Positions 20,920 to 29,685 of a DNA stretch of 33,645 nucleotides are shown here, one piece after another. Source of the DNA: Coxiella endosymbiont of Ornithodoros amblus (GTDB taxonomy: Bacteria > Pseudomonadota > Gammaproteobacteria > Coxiellales > Coxiellaceae); assembly GCF_019425495.1 (NCBI RefSeq), contig NZ_VFIV01000010.1, positions 1-33,645 on the forward strand, in the 5' to 3' direction. The translations under genes were made by a program, and so were the position numbers. Position 1 is the first letter of the stretch; each line of letters starts with the position of its first letter. Below the pieces are notes generated by a model. It did not search any database and had not been told where the DNA came from. It saw only the letters and a list, made by a program, of their open reading frames with translations.

Positions 20920-21067
20920 AAAAGAATCGCATTAAAAAGTTCTTTAGGATCCTTACAAGAAGCATCGGCTTCATCGATAGAAATGGAAGCGCCGGCAGCG
21001 ATGACTGTTCCCGAACGGTAGAGAATTAATCTTCTAAGACAAGCTCTTGGTAATACCGGGAGATTAG
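20920..21067. other. Gap between convergent genes
   Basis: About 150 bases between the coiled-coil gene (+) and rnt (-). On the - strand a frame stays open from about 21061 to 20800, including a protein-like GTVIAAGASISIDEADASCK, but it has no start codon or ribosome site and runs antisense into the coiled-coil gene. No terminator hairpin is evident. Confidence 0.3.
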
Positions 21068-21700
21068 CTACTCGGTTTTTTTAAGACGCCCATCGATTTG
21101 ATTGCTAATCTTACAAAATAGTTCAGCAGCACATTTTGCGTCATAAATAGCTGAATGAGCTTCTTTTTTGTCAAAAGGAAGATTGGCTGCGCGTAATGCT
21201 TTGGCCAGGACAGTCTTACCAAAGACAATAGCGGCTAAAGTGGCGGTATCAAAGCAAGTGAATGCGTGAAAAGGCGATTTTTTTAGCTTGCAGCGCTTCA
21301 TGCCAGCTTGAATAAAAGTCAAATCGAAATGCGCATTATGGCCGACGAGCACAGCGCGGCGGCACTGGGTGACATTAACAGCCTTTTCAATAAAAGCAAA
21401 TAAATCTTGCAATGCTTTTTTTTCATCTACTGCAAATCGGAAAGGGTGATAAGGATCGATGCGCGTGATTTCTAAAGACGCTGGATCTAATGCAGCACCT
21501 TCGAAAGGGAGAACATGGCAAGCGAATAGTTCTCCCTGACACAATTGCCCTTCCTGGTTCACTTCAACTAAAACAGCGGCGATCTCGAGTAACGGATTTT
21601 TAAGCGGCTCGAGTCCGCCCGTTTCAATATCGACAACGACAGGGAGGTATCCGCTAAAGCGATCCTTGAGGGAATAAATTTTATTGTTATTTGTGTTCAT
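21068..21700 (-). CDS. rnt: Ribonuclease T (DEDD-type 3'-5' exonuclease)
   Basis: Trims the 3' ends of tRNA and other stable RNAs. From ATG 21700 the protein has 210 residues, the RNase T length. The four DEDDh residues are visible: D24 and E26 in VVVDIETGGLEP, D126 in VGHNAHFDLTFI, H182 and D187 in AHSAIYDAKCAAELF. The open frame reaches 21763, but the extra residues lie inside pyrC; starting at 21700 gives a 14-base overlap with the pyrC end, so translation is probably coupled to pyrC. The pyrC-rnt pairing is seen in other gammaproteobacteria (from memory). Confidence 0.95.
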   Translation of the reverse strand: MNTNNNKIYSLKDRFSGYLPVVVDIETGGLEPLKNPLLEIAAVLVEVNQEGQLCQGELFACHVLPFEGAALDPASLEITRIDPYHPFRFAVDEKKALQDLFAFIEKAVNVTQCRRAVLVGHNAHFDLTFIQAGMKRCKLKKSPFHAFTCFDTATLAAIVFGKTVLAKALRAANLPFDKKEAHSAIYDAKCAAELFCKISNQIDGRLKKTE

Positions 21701-22748
21701 GGGATTGAATCTGCCACTGCAAGGTTTGGCCCGCAAAAAGTGGCACAACGTGTTCATTGCCAAAAGGGAGCGATTTTGCGACCTGCCAGGGTTGATGGAT
21801 GAGCGTAATTTGGCTGTTATTTAGTGGTAACCCATAAAACTCTGCGCCGAAACGACTGGCGAAAGCCTCTAATTTATCCAGAGCATTTTGGCTCGCGAAA
21901 ATTTCTGCGTAAAGCGCAACAGCCGCGGGCGCATTGTAAATACCCGCGGAGCCGCAAATAGATTGTTTTTTTTTTTGTGAATGGGGTGCACTATCGGTGC
22001 CCAAAAAAAATTTTGGGTTACCGCTGGTAGCTGCTTGAATTAAGGCCATTTGGTCTTCGCTGGTTTTTAAGATAGGAAGGCAATAATAGTGAGGTCGGAT
22101 GCTGCCGCTCAGTAGATCATTTCGATTGAATAGCAAATGATGCGGCGTAATAGTTGCGCCAAGTTTAGAAGGAGCCTCTAAAACAAAATCAACAGCAGTT
22201 TTAGTAGAAATGTGTTCAAAGACAATGCGAAGTTTAGGAAATGTTTCTACTAAAGGCAGGAGCTCTCGTTCAATAAAAACCGCTTCACGGTCAAAAATAT
22301 CGACTACGGAATCAACAACCTCTCCATGAATTAAAAGCGGTAAATCGACCGATTGCATCGTTTCCAACAGCGGATAAATCGCTTGGAGATTTTTTATCCC
22401 GGCTTGAGAATGAGTGGTGACGCCCGCGAGATAAAGTTTACAGGCGACAATAATTCCTGATCGTTTTGCGGCTTTGATTTCTTGTTGTGGGGTTGATTCG
22501 GTGAAATAAAGTGTCATCAGCGGTTCAAAGTTACTGGATTTAGGAACGTGCGCTTTAATGCGATCATAGTACGCTTTTGCTTGTTGGACAGTCGTGATCG
22601 GCGGTACAAGGTTTGGCATTACAATGGCTCGATGAAATTGAGTAGCAATGTCTGGGACGGTCCGTGGGAGATGAGATCCATCGCGGAGATGACAATGCCA
22701 ATCGTCCGGGCGAATTAAAGTTATTTTTTCATATACGCCATGTATCAT
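21687..22748 (-). CDS. pyrC: Dihydroorotase
   Basis: Closes carbamoyl-aspartate to dihydroorotate in pyrimidine synthesis. The 353-residue protein resembles the E. coli PyrC type (348). Zinc ligands and the active site are in place: H18 and H20 (DDWHCHLRDG), the carboxylated lysine K104 (CKLYLAGVTT), H141 (LLIHGEVV), H179 (VFEHISTK) and catalytic D252 (FLGTDSAPH). ATG 22748 is the only reasonable start; its ribosome site is weak. It overlaps rnt downstream. Just upstream lies the repeat-like block 22751-23075, which may have replaced or carries its promoter. Confidence 0.96.
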   Translation of the reverse strand: MIHGVYEKITLIRPDDWHCHLRDGSHLPRTVPDIATQFHRAIVMPNLVPPITTVQQAKAYYDRIKAHVPKSSNFEPLMTLYFTESTPQQEIKAAKRSGIIVACKLYLAGVTTHSQAGIKNLQAIYPLLETMQSVDLPLLIHGEVVDSVVDIFDREAVFIERELLPLVETFPKLRIVFEHISTKTAVDFVLEAPSKLGATITPHHLLFNRNDLLSGSIRPHYYCLPILKTSEDQMALIQAATSGNPKFFLGTDSAPHSQKKKQSICGSAGIYNAPAAVALYAEIFASQNALDKLEAFASRFGAEFYGLPLNNSQITLIHQPWQVAKSLPFGNEHVVPLFAGQTLQWQIQSHEHK

Positions 22749-22750
22749 AG

Positions 22751-23075
22751 TTAGCCAGATTTCGCAATGTCTGAGAGCCTGCCGAATCCAATAGGTTTTG
22801 GAAAACCTTTACGATATAGTTTGAAGGGACATCGAACATCTTCCCGAGTTGGCTGTGAAGATTTTGTATGCTTCAATAATACAGCAAATGCCCCCGCGGG
22901 GGCCACGGGGTTTAAGTTTTTCGCTCTCCAGCATGAGTGGGTAATAGTAGTGCCCATTGTATCAAGGAGCTTTGAAAGGAACAAGGCGAAAGAGAGCATC
23001 AAATTTACAGTCATTAGGAGGGGTTTATGCTTAACTTGACGCCTAGGCGCCTGTGCGGGAATGACGAAACCTAAA
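22751..23075. repeat. Unidentified repeat-like block, open on both strands
   Basis: A stretch of about 0.3 kb between pyrC and decayed DNA. It has a 90-codon frame on + (22767-23039) and an 87-codon frame on - (23014-22751), neither resembling a family that I can name. It contains a perfect 14-base GC palindrome, GCCCCCGCGGGGGC (22890-22903), the palindrome GGTTTTGGAAAACC near 22793, and at its right end gcctgtgcgggaatgacg, close to a motif spread widely in bacterial genomes as a short repeat. The + frame has protein-like stretches (NTANAPAGATGF) but both frames may be by-products of a conserved DNA or RNA element. I assign no function. Confidence 0.4.
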
Positions 23076-23082
23076 AATTGAA

Positions 23083-23308
23083 ATGGCTATGAACTTCTTC
23101 ATTCATTGGGTGAATCACTTACCACAGGAACTTGAGATAGAATATCAAGAAACAGTTTATCATTGGAAGGTAGAAGAAAAGATGGCTTATAATTAGTATT
23201 GTTGAACGATTTGGACTTCAAAAAGAATTGCAACAAGGATTTGAACAAGGTTTGCAAAAACGATTTTTTAACACTATACTAATTCTTATCCCTACTAGCA
23301 TTGCATAA
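23083..23308 (+). pseudogene. C-terminal remnant of an Rpn-type nuclease/transposase-like protein
   Basis: A frame from ATG 23083 gives MAMNFFIHWVNHLPQELEIE and YQETVYHWKVEEKMAY, then stops; one base later another frame gives ISIVERFGLQKELQQGFEQG and LQKRFF and ends at 23308. The pattern LP.EL..E......EE..M.Y..S.ER.G.......QG...G is the C-terminal end of the Rpn (recombination-promoting nuclease, PD-(D/E)XK, 'putative transposase') family as I remember it. The nuclease domain itself is missing, so this is a truncated, frameshifted leftover. Confidence 0.6.
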
Positions 23309-23412
23309 AAAAATGCGTTCATTTTTCTAAAAAACTTGAGTCGGTATGATTTGGCATGCCGGTGTCTGTCATATTATTTAAAAAATAAAATTAATAAAAT
23401 TCAGGAAATAAC

Positions 23413-23711
23413 ATGTCTCGTGAGTTTAATTTCATAGCGATTCGTACCTCGTTTATCCTCATTATATTCCGGGGTTCTTTGCCGAAACTACCCTCATCAC
23501 ACAAGATGATCTAATTACGGCGTGTTCAGGGGGTGGGGAAGAAGATCGCGAGAAAAATGGAATAATATTCGTGTGCGGATTAGCCGAGGTCAAATTAATG
23601 GCCTGGCTTTATCCGAACGGTGTTGATTTGGAAACTCAGGCCCAGATCTTAAAACCAATATTGCTCAACGAAAGGGCTATCCCTTCAGCATCATTTTTCA
23701 GAAAACATTGA
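23413..23711 (+). pseudogene. Frameshifted small exported-type protein, unknown
   Basis: ATG 23413 opens SREFNFIAIRTSFILIIF, which looks like a signal peptide. A one-base shift near 23470 then moves to a frame open to 23711: PGFFAETTLITQDDLITACS, GGGEEDREKNGIIFVCGLAE and VKLMAWLYPNGVDLETQ. Joined, it would be an exported protein of about 100 residues with two cysteines (TACS, FVCG) that could pair. I do not recognise a family. Alternatively only the second frame was coding. Confidence 0.4.
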
Positions 23712-23733
23712 TAGGGAAACAGAAGAAAATAAA

Positions 23734-24030
23734 ATGGATACACATCCTCAGAATGAAAACCCACGTTTAAGAGTCCTCAAAGATTTTATGCTGAGGCTAC
23801 CTCAACAGGTTGTTTAGAGATATTTCTGCATTTTATATCAAGAAGGTGTAATTGAACGTCTTTTAAGCTCCTTCTCACCTTGGTTTGGTCAATCATTATG
23901 ATCACAACATCTCCCCGTTATTGAGACAATTGGAAGAACAAGCAATGAAGAGACAAAAGTGGAAGAATCGATAACTTCTCATATTAACTTTTGGACCTCC
24001 CTAGCGGGGAGGCAATGGTGGCTTTCCTGA
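23734..24030 (+). pseudogene. Possible small decayed gene, unknown
   Basis: A single frame from ATG 23734 (MDTHPQNENPRLRVLKDFML) is interrupted in phase by TAG at 23815 and TGA at 23899 and ends at TGA 24028. Segments such as YQEGVIERLLSSFSPWFGQS and VEESITSHINFWTSLAGRQW read like protein. Low stop density in one frame is the only support, so it could be chance. No family recognised. Confidence 0.3.
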
Positions 24031-24088
24031 CTGCGATGGTTCTTGAGATCGCGGAGACCCAACACCTTAGGGAATTGAAGGTGATTAA

Positions 24089-24820
24089 CTAAAATTTCAA
24101 ACACCCTCTGTTTAGTGCACAAGCAAAACAATTAAAAATCTGGCAAAAAGTGATAGTGGCCAGGCGTGTTTCTGGAACTTTTTGTGCTTCGGTAAGTAAT
24201 TTTTCGGCGACTAAATAAAGCAGCGTATCAACACCAAACGCGGTGATAGTGATTCGAAAATTAGGGGATAATCTGGAAACGATTCCAAAACCCAACGAGG
24301 CACCGATCAATATACATAAGCCAGTAAGAAAAATCACAAAAACACCGAGGGCGTGGTGAACTTTATTAGCTGCCATTTTTAATGTGGCGGCCATCCCGAG
24401 AAAAAGCGTTTCCAAAGCCAGCGCCAAGGCAATAATAATGCCGCTTCGTGAATTTACTAAGAAAGAAATGCTGACAAGAATGCCATCGATAAAAACGTCA
24501 ATAGCGACAACAATAATCAGGGACAGTAATCGTTTAAAATGACGAGTTGAAGTGGAAAATTTATCCGCGAACCATTCTGTCAGAAACATCACAACAACGC
24601 CGGCAGCGGAGCCGATAATGATAACCCATCGCATCTGATGATGAAGAAAGACAGGAATCAGTTCGGCAGCCACTGCTGAAAAAAACAACACCACAGCCAA
24701 ATGCCGAACCGCCCTGGTTAAAGAAGGCGAAGGTTTCTTGAGAAAATTAAAATACCACCGACGATCATTAGCAGCATCGGGATACTTGGTAAATCCGAGG
24801 ACCACTGACCACGCAATCAC
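24089..24820 (-). pseudogene. ZIP-family-like membrane transporter, probably damaged
   Basis: The 243-codon frame has several hydrophobic helices and motifs of the bacterial ZIP metal-transporter family: AVRHLAVVLFFSAVAAELIP, VVAIDVFIDGILVSISF (a helix with acidic residues in the membrane) and ALALETLFLGMAATL. The formal GTG start at 24820 overlaps the uvrD stop. Both ends look shifted. At the N-terminus the neighbouring frame encodes the expected first helix (MLLMIVGGILIF, ATG 24777), and one extra T near 24735 would join it to LKKPSPSL. At the C-terminus VPETRLATITF runs into a cysteine-rich tail, while the next frame gives ARFLIVLLVH, the expected last helix. Metal specificity is unknown. 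It might still be partly functional if the core frame is used. Confidence 0.55.
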
Positions 24821-26979
24821 GTTAAGGCTTCCAGTTTGGCATAGCTAGCGACCAGCCATTTTGTGTCGTGGTAATTGAATCTCACTTGCAAGCGCGCATG
24901 TTCGCTATGGCCTTCGTAATTAATAATAATGCCCGTCCCGAATTTTTTATGACTCACGCGCTGCCCAACGTAATAACCCGTCTCACCCACCAGAGATTTT
25001 TGAGTAGAAGTGATTGTAGCATGGCACGTTATTTTAGGAGTGGGGCGAACGGCATCGATTAATTCCGGTGGAATTTCCTGAATGAATCGGGACGGCTGAT
25101 TGAATTTTTCCAAACTGTGCAGACGGCGGCTTTCCGCATAGGAAAAAATTAATTTTTCCCGCGCACGCGTCATGCCAACGTAACACAAACGACGTTCTTC
25201 TTCTAAACCGTTAGCAGCATCGATAGATATACGATGCGGAAATAAATCCTCTTCTAGACCGCTAATAATCACTAATGGAAATTCCAAACCTTTCGCCGCA
25301 TGTAGAGTCATTAAGCTCACACAATTTCTGTGTGCGCTTGCTTGTTCTTCGCCAGTTTCCAACGCGACATCAGAAAGAAAAGCATCCAATGGGGATAACG
25401 CTAAATTATCCGTTGGTGTGAATTGAGAGGCCGCATTAATCAATTCTTCTAAATTCTCAACACGCGAAATCCCTTTTTCACTATTATCTTTTTTATACAA
25501 AGCGAGTAAATTGCTTTCAATCAGCATTTTTTCGGTTTGTTTCACTAGCGACAGATTTTTGGTTTCGTCTTGCAATCGGTCAACTAATTTTATGAAGTGC
25601 TGTAACGCGTTGAGCGCGCGTGCATTCAACGTCTGATTGGTAATTAAATGCTGAGCGGCTTGCCAAAGGGAAAAAGCGTGATTGCGTGCAGTTATGCGCA
25701 ATGCCACGAGCGTTTTATTTCCGATGCCGCGCGTTGGGACATTCACAACGCGTTCAAAAGCGGCGTCGTCGTTTCGATTCGCCAGCAGTCGTAAATATGC
25801 CAACGCGTCTTTAATTTCAGCGCGCTCAAAAAACTTTAAGCCACCGTAAATACGATACGGAATTTGCCAATCAATCAGGCATTCTTCAAATAAACGAGAT
25901 TGTGCATTCGAACGATAAAGAATAGCGACGTCTTTATAAGAGCGGCCCTGACGAACCCACGCGTCAATACAAGAAATTACATAAAAAGCTTCGTCACGCT
26001 CATTAAACGCCGTGTATAAAGTGATGGGTTCGCCAGTGTGGCTGTCGGTCCATAATTTTTTTTCGAAGCGATTTTTATTGTTATCGATAACAGCATTGGC
26101 GGCATCGAGAATCGTCTGCGTTGAACGGTAATTTTGTTCTAAACGGATGGTTTTCACACCAGTAAAATCGCGGGAAAAATGATGGATGTTTTCAATTTTT
26201 GCACCGCGCCAGCTATAAATCGATTGATCGTCATCGCCCACTGCCATGAAAACGGTCTGCTTGCCTGCTAGCGCTTTTAGCCAAGCGTATTGAATGGTAT
26301 TGGTATCTTGAAATTCATCTACCAAAATATGCTGAAATTGCTGCTGATAATACTCGCGAAGCGTGGCCGAATCGCGCAACAATTCTAACGTCCGTAATAA
26401 TAATTCCGAAAAATCCACAAGCCCGCTTTGGTTACAAACATCTTCATAGGCTTTGTACACTTTGACTAACGTTTCCGTAAAATACCTGTTATCACTATCG
26501 AAAACTTGATGCGAACGCCGTCCTTCTTCTTTTTGTTTGTTAATAAACCACAGGGTTTGTTTCGGCGGCCATTTAGACTCTTCTAAATTGAGACTCAGCT
26601 GCATGCGACGGATAAGACGGTATTGATCATCCGTATCGATAATTTGAAACGACTTCGGCAATCCAGCTTCTTTCCAGCGAGCGCGGAGCAATCGGTGTGC
26701 TAAACCATGAAAGGTCCCTACCCACATCGCGCCCATCGGCATATCCAGCATCGACTCGATCCGCCCCCGCATTTCATATGCCGCTTTATTGGTAAACGTC
26801 ACGGCCAGAATGCTGTAAGGCGAAACATTTTTTTGTTGGATCAGCCAAGCAATACGATGCGTTAACACCCGCGTCTTCCCACTACCTGCGCCGGCCAGTA
26901 CCAACACATGGTCAAATGGTGACGTAACTGCTTCTTTTTGCCGCGAATTTAGCGATTCCAACAGACTCAAATTTTCCAT
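24817..26979 (-). CDS. uvrD: DNA helicase II (UvrD)
   Basis: A 3'-5' superfamily 1A helicase for mismatch and nucleotide excision repair. From ATG 26979 it has 720 residues, the E. coli length. Motifs run in order: Q motif (LNSRQKEAV), Walker A AGAGSGKT at 29-36, VTFTNKAAYEMR, Walker B VDEFQDTN, GDDDQSIYSWRGA, LEQNYRST, the SLMTLHAAKGLEFPLVIISG segment and YVGMTRARE. The C-terminal part has the typical RVSHKKFGTGIIINYEG. The frame begins at 27027, but the family N-terminus (MENLSLLESLN) favours 26979. No clear Shine-Dalgarno is seen, and TACAAT lies just before the ATG, so the leader may be very short. The stop overlaps the transporter start by four bases. Confidence 0.97.
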   Translation of the reverse strand: MENLSLLESLNSRQKEAVTSPFDHVLVLAGAGSGKTRVLTHRIAWLIQQKNVSPYSILAVTFTNKAAYEMRGRIESMLDMPMGAMWVGTFHGLAHRLLRARWKEAGLPKSFQIIDTDDQYRLIRRMQLSLNLEESKWPPKQTLWFINKQKEEGRRSHQVFDSDNRYFTETLVKVYKAYEDVCNQSGLVDFSELLLRTLELLRDSATLREYYQQQFQHILVDEFQDTNTIQYAWLKALAGKQTVFMAVGDDDQSIYSWRGAKIENIHHFSRDFTGVKTIRLEQNYRSTQTILDAANAVIDNNKNRFEKKLWTDSHTGEPITLYTAFNERDEAFYVISCIDAWVRQGRSYKDVAILYRSNAQSRLFEECLIDWQIPYRIYGGLKFFERAEIKDALAYLRLLANRNDDAAFERVVNVPTRGIGNKTLVALRITARNHAFSLWQAAQHLITNQTLNARALNALQHFIKLVDRLQDETKNLSLVKQTEKMLIESNLLALYKKDNSEKGISRVENLEELINAASQFTPTDNLALSPLDAFLSDVALETGEEQASAHRNCVSLMTLHAAKGLEFPLVIISGLEEDLFPHRISIDAANGLEEERRLCYVGMTRAREKLIFSYAESRRLHSLEKFNQPSRFIQEIPPELIDAVRPTPKITCHATITSTQKSLVGETGYYVGQRVSHKKFGTGIIINYEGHSEHARLQVRFNYHDTKWLVASYAKLEALT

Positions 26980-27322
26980 GCCGCTTATTGTACCGAAGTG
27001 GTATAGGAATGGCGAGATTCTTTCCATTCTTTGGCGCTAAGAGCCCAAAGTGAGCGATTAGACGGTCCGATTTTCAAGAGTTAGACCGACTCTGAAAAAT
27101 AGCAAGCCGAAATTTTTTAATTTGAATTCGTCTTTTCCGACTACGCGAATGACAGAACTGTAGGAGTCAAAAATTAGTTGCTACTCTTTGTTAATAAGTA
27201 CTTTAATAAAGAAAAGTTACCGCGCGATAAGGAGCTAAGTTAGAATGTTGCGTTCAGTCCATATCTTCTATTAGCTGATATACTTTAGACAATTAGATTC
27301 ATTTCTTTTATGGAAGCTTAAA
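26980..27322. other. Region upstream of uvrD without a gene
   Basis: No frame of note and no RNA gene recognised. It should hold the uvrD promoter. The only candidate I see is TACAAT (- strand, near 26990) without a convincing -35. Confidence 0.4.
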
Positions 27323-27966
27323 ATGCCTAAACACACAGATAACAGATGTAGGTCCGCTTTTGTCTTCGATAACCTCCCAGTGGTACGAGAAGCGAATAGC
27401 AATTTATCCTTGGATTAAGGCTCGAATGCCAGAAAAAAATTATAAATAACTTTATTGCCCTTATTAAAAACTTTGATAATCCACCAAATGAATTAATTAA
27501 CGCTACATTAGAAGCTTTATTATTTGAGGATACTGTTATCAAGGATCATTTTCTTTTAGTGATAGGATTGGGCACTTAACTTAATTACAGGGTAAAAGCT
27601 AGCAAAAATCTGTTAACTTGCCACTTTAGAAAAAGGGAGTTCAAGAGTTGTTTAAAGGAGTTGCTTGATTTTTCTAATACCACTGGTGTGTTTAAGGAAC
27701 TGCAGGAATTTAACCTTACGGAAGAAGCAATTTTTTCAGCAGTACTAAAGATTAAGAAAAAGAGGGAAAAGGAGGAAGTGTTTCGTTATTGGAAGAATTA
27801 AAGAGACAACTCTTGCAACAAGAATCAGAGCCATTCAGAACCTGTACCCATGGATACTCCTCCTCAATCCCCAGATTTTAACAGAGGAAATAGGATATCT
27901 AACCCCAATCCTCCACCCTTGTTAGTTTCACCGCCTAGCAAGCTCTTAAAAAGAAAAAGAAAGTGA
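27323..27966 (+). pseudogene. Decayed gene of unknown family with proline-rich tail
   Basis: ATG 27323 opens MPKHTDNRCRSAFVFDN and shifts within 60 bases (SQWYEKRIAIYPWIKARMPE in the next frame). Later pieces are NFDNPPNELINATLEALLFE near 27470-27530, LKELLDFSNTTGVFKELQEF with NLTEEAIFSAVLKIKKKRE near 27655-27770, and a final piece near 27845-27966 with MDTPPQSPDFNRGNRIS and PPPLLVSPPSKLLKRKRK. Amphipathic helices followed by a Pro- and Lys-rich tail fit the look of secreted effectors, but no family is recognised and no secretion signal can be proved. At least three frameshifts. Confidence 0.45.
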
Positions 27967-28274
27967 CGAGCCTATGAACTCCACCTGGTCCTTTGGGGGG
28001 ATATCCCTCTTCTTTCTTTTCTAGCCCACCAAATGCTTTGAAGCTGATTTGAGAGCTCCTTTATTAAGCTTGAGAACTTACTAGATGGTAGAAACTCTTT
28101 TTCATTGCGAAACTCTTTATTTTCTGAATGCAATCCAACTTTATGTTTATCCTCTGAGGGGGTAGTAATGAGGAGAATGAAGTCAATGATCTTGTAAGTA
28201 GTTTTTTTGAATAACAACAGTTATTATAAAGGTTCAGTTTTTCTAGAAGTTCCGTAAAAAGTGGGAACATTATT
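27967..28274. other. Stretch with an unassigned - strand frame
   Basis: A - strand frame (28217-27972, 81 codons) contains SEDKHKVGLHSENKEFRNEK and FSSLIKELSNQLQSIWWARK, which could be coding. It has no good ribosome site and overlaps another open - strand frame (28396-28064). I cannot decide whether either is real. Confidence 0.25.
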
Positions 28275-28487
28275 ATGCGCAATGATACAAATAATGCAAA
28301 TTCTAAAGTTGAAGTCGAAGTGAAATCCGCGAAGCCAACTTCGGTTGATAATCGAGAGTCCGAAGCTTTTCTGCCGATGAAATTTCGAATGGACAATCTA
28401 GTAGGCCTGTTTAACTTAGAGGATAAGCTTGGATTAGAGGAGGAGATCCTATCAAGGGAAGAGATGAAAATGGGTCCTTTGTTTTAA
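28275..28487 (+). CDS. Small acidic protein or gene fragment, unknown
   Basis: A 70-residue frame: MRNDTNNANSKVEVEVKSAK at the start, then PTSVDNRESEAFLPMKF and a strongly acidic end (LEDKLGLEEEILSREEMKMG). The ribosome site is weak (GTGGGAAC). It may be the start of a longer decayed gene like its neighbours, or a genuine small protein. No family recognised. Confidence 0.35.
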   Translation: MRNDTNNANSKVEVEVKSAKPTSVDNRESEAFLPMKFRMDNLVGLFNLEDKLGLEEEILSREEMKMGPLF

Positions 28488-28632
28488 TTCCTTTCCACAA
28501 GACAAATCAACTTTCCCAGGTATCATTCTGAACGACGCGGTTGCTCAAGGCAACCTCTAAGTAAATTACTTCATATGTTTTTAAGCATAGTTTTGTATAC
28601 TTAGATAGTCAATAGGTAGAAGGGGACTCAAA

Positions 28633-29654
28633 ATGCCAAATTGTATGAACGAAAGTTACGAGGAAAAACGTGAGCTAGAAAAGTTTAGAAACTCTGGGTT
28701 TCGCATAAGTAAGTACCGTTTATTGGGGTTTAATGAGGAAACAAATTGGAGAAAAACCTTACTCCTCAAATAAATGGCGATTATTGTACTTTCAAAGCAT
28801 TGTTTTGAGCTATTTCCAGAGGTGATTGATCAATCTAACCGATGGGCCTCATTCCGAATGGACAATGAGGAGGAACAGGTAATGAGGAAAAGGGCACGCA
28901 GGCAATTGTCGACGCAATGTGTGTAAAGAAGGAGAATGGAATTCTGCTAGGTCAAGAGTGTCCAGAAGGAATATCGGCAAATGATAAGTTTTTTAGATCG
29001 TGTCTTTTTGTTTCATAAAGCATCGCGTGATGCACATGAGGCGTCGTACAACGAACCCACGAGGCTTCTTCTGTTGTCGGAGGCGCTAATAAACTCTAAG
29101 CAATATTTGTTGTATTTTTTGTTGAGTCTCAAAAACATTTGTAGCACTGCTCTTATCATTCAAAAGAACTTCTGTGGCGTTCAGCCTTAGCCAATTCCAA
29201 AGAAAATAACGCTTTTATTCATGGCGTTGCAGATTATTTTCAACAGACTCAAATAGTCACTCACTACAAAGACAATACGTTTGAAACGTGAGAAAGTATC
29301 TTCTTTTCTCCCGTTGCTAATGAATGAGCTGTCAGCTGAGGAAGAAAAAAGAGGATGGTTGTCTCTTTCCATTGGGTTTATTTTTTCTTCTACTTGGTAG
29401 ACTATTATAGCCCTGTAGGAAGTATCCCCGTTAGATCGCCAGTTTTGTTTTTTAGTCCGCCGTACCCCTCTCCTCAATTCAAGGTTCGTTGTCTTTCCGA
29501 TACGTCTACATTATCCTTTCGGCAGGAGGTTAATGGAGGGCAGGAAAATTCCCAGTTTAGATTCGGGGAGCGGGTTAGTTTGTTTCTGAGGACGCATCGT
29601 CTCAACTCTAACGATGCTGAGGGGAATCGAACTCATTTGATAAACTCCCGTTGA
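28633..29654 (+). pseudogene. Decayed effector-like gene, unknown family
   Basis: A good start (AGAAGGGG before ATG 28633) gives MPNCMNESYEEKRELEKFRN and SGFRISKYRLLGFNEETNW, then the frame stops. Pieces follow in changing frames: LSKHCFELFPEVIDQSNRWA near 28785, TQAIVDAMCVKKENGILLGQ and ECPEGISANDKFFRSCLF near 28900-29020, EASYNEPTRLLLLSEALINS near 29040-29100, LLWRSALANSKENNAFIHGV and ADYFQQTQIVTHYKDNTFET near 29170-29290, and a Ser/Pro-rich tail (29355-29654) with FSPPYPSPQFKVRCLSDTS. Together they would make a protein of roughly 330 residues. The helical body and polar tail resemble the neighbour at 27323. No family recognised. Confidence 0.5.
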
Positions 29655-29685
29655 CAGCACTTCGCTAACCAGCGATGATGACGCC

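Noticed and set aside
20800-21061. A - strand open frame with GTVIAAGASISIDEADASCK after rnt.
   Set aside because: It lacks a start and a ribosome site and runs antisense into the coiled-coil gene. It is kept only as a note.
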